Source: Mesaphorura yosii | Taxonomy: Eukaryota; Arthropoda; Collembola; Poduromorpha; Tullbergiidae | NCBI GenBank assembly: GCA_009869945.1 | Contig: WIXG01000343.1 | Location: 17,735 to 81,734, forward strand | Direction: 5' to 3' | Length of the DNA stretch: 64,000 nt | In this document: in pieces, positions 63,862 to 64,000 of the stretch | Numbering within the stretch: the first letter of the stretch is position 1 | Layout: each line of letters opens with the position of its first letter | Translations under genes and position numbers: made by a program | The notes under the pieces: model-generated | What the model was told of the DNA's origin: nothing | Database searches by the model: none | The model's input: the letters and a program-made list of their open reading frames with translations, nothing else

Positions 63862-64000
63862 TACTAATTGTAATTAAACTAATGCTAATGCTAATTAGTA
63901 ATTAGATAATTCTAATGCCTAATGCATTTGATTCCGAGAGCATCTAATTATAATGCTAATCCTAATGCTAACCACCCTGCCTAATGCCAATTCTAATTGA
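63862..64000. repeat. Degenerate CTAATG/TAATGC repeat at the window edge
   Basis: The last 140 bp contain about a dozen CTAATGC, CTAATT and CTAATCC words at irregular spacing, for example ACTAATGCTAATGCTAATTA at 63879-63898. The array continues past the window. It is too irregular to be a simple microsatellite. It is not the arthropod telomere repeat TTAGG/CCTAA, although single units are similar. Confidence 0.6.

Noticed and set aside
1-64000. Bacterial or phage system, CRISPR array, or integrated virus
   Set aside because: Spliced metazoan genes span the window. I saw no direct-repeat/spacer array, no integrase or reverse transcriptase motif, and no operon-like gene packing.

Overview
The window is eukaryotic nuclear DNA, most likely from an arthropod. 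It has GT-AG introns, AATAAA poly(A) signals, metazoan gene families, and one gene of a secreted-protein family (DUF7042/7043/7044/7045 type) that I know only from arthropods. The species cannot be named from sequence; a non-insect hexapod or crustacean would fit as well as an insect. No prokaryotic, viral, CRISPR or intact transposon feature was seen. Gene models below were assembled by hand from reading frames and splice sites. Most of them close with consistent codon phase across every junction.

Left part (1-14.9 kb) is gene-dense. It holds the 5' end of a small cysteine-rich gene (-); a complete ERMP1 metallopeptidase gene (+, 9 coding exons, 900 aa); a HELZ-type superfamily 1 RNA helicase (-, about 16 coding exons, about 1,430 aa) with a C-terminal UBA domain; and DMAP1 (+, 8 coding exons, 462 aa). 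ERMP1 and HELZ are tail to tail, with poly(A) signals only 65 bp apart. HELZ and DMAP1 start codons are divergent, 2.3 kb apart.

The remaining 45 kb is dominated by one very long gene on the + strand. Its coding exons run from 21,231 to 59,724, and the nine exons sum to exactly 768 codons including stop. It encodes a predicted secreted or surface-anchored cysteine-rich protein: signal peptide, four extracellular DUF-type modules, and a hydrophobic C-terminus that may be a GPI signal. Its first two exons lie far from the rest, and its introns reach 16.9 kb and 14.1 kb.

Four other genes are nested in those introns. The 16.9-kb intron holds a compact cluster at 36.3-41.3 kb: an unrecognised membrane protein (+, 336 aa), a reduced ATAD2-like AAA ATPase without a bromodomain (-, 689 aa), and an unrecognised basic proline/glycine-rich protein (-, 237 aa). 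The 14.1-kb intron holds an unrecognised 203-aa protein (-).

The rest of the intron and intergenic DNA is rich in short imperfect tandem words such as GGCA, CAGCCTG, TCTGC and AATGGC. It carries no coding sequence I can support. The window ends in a degenerate TAATGC-type repeat.
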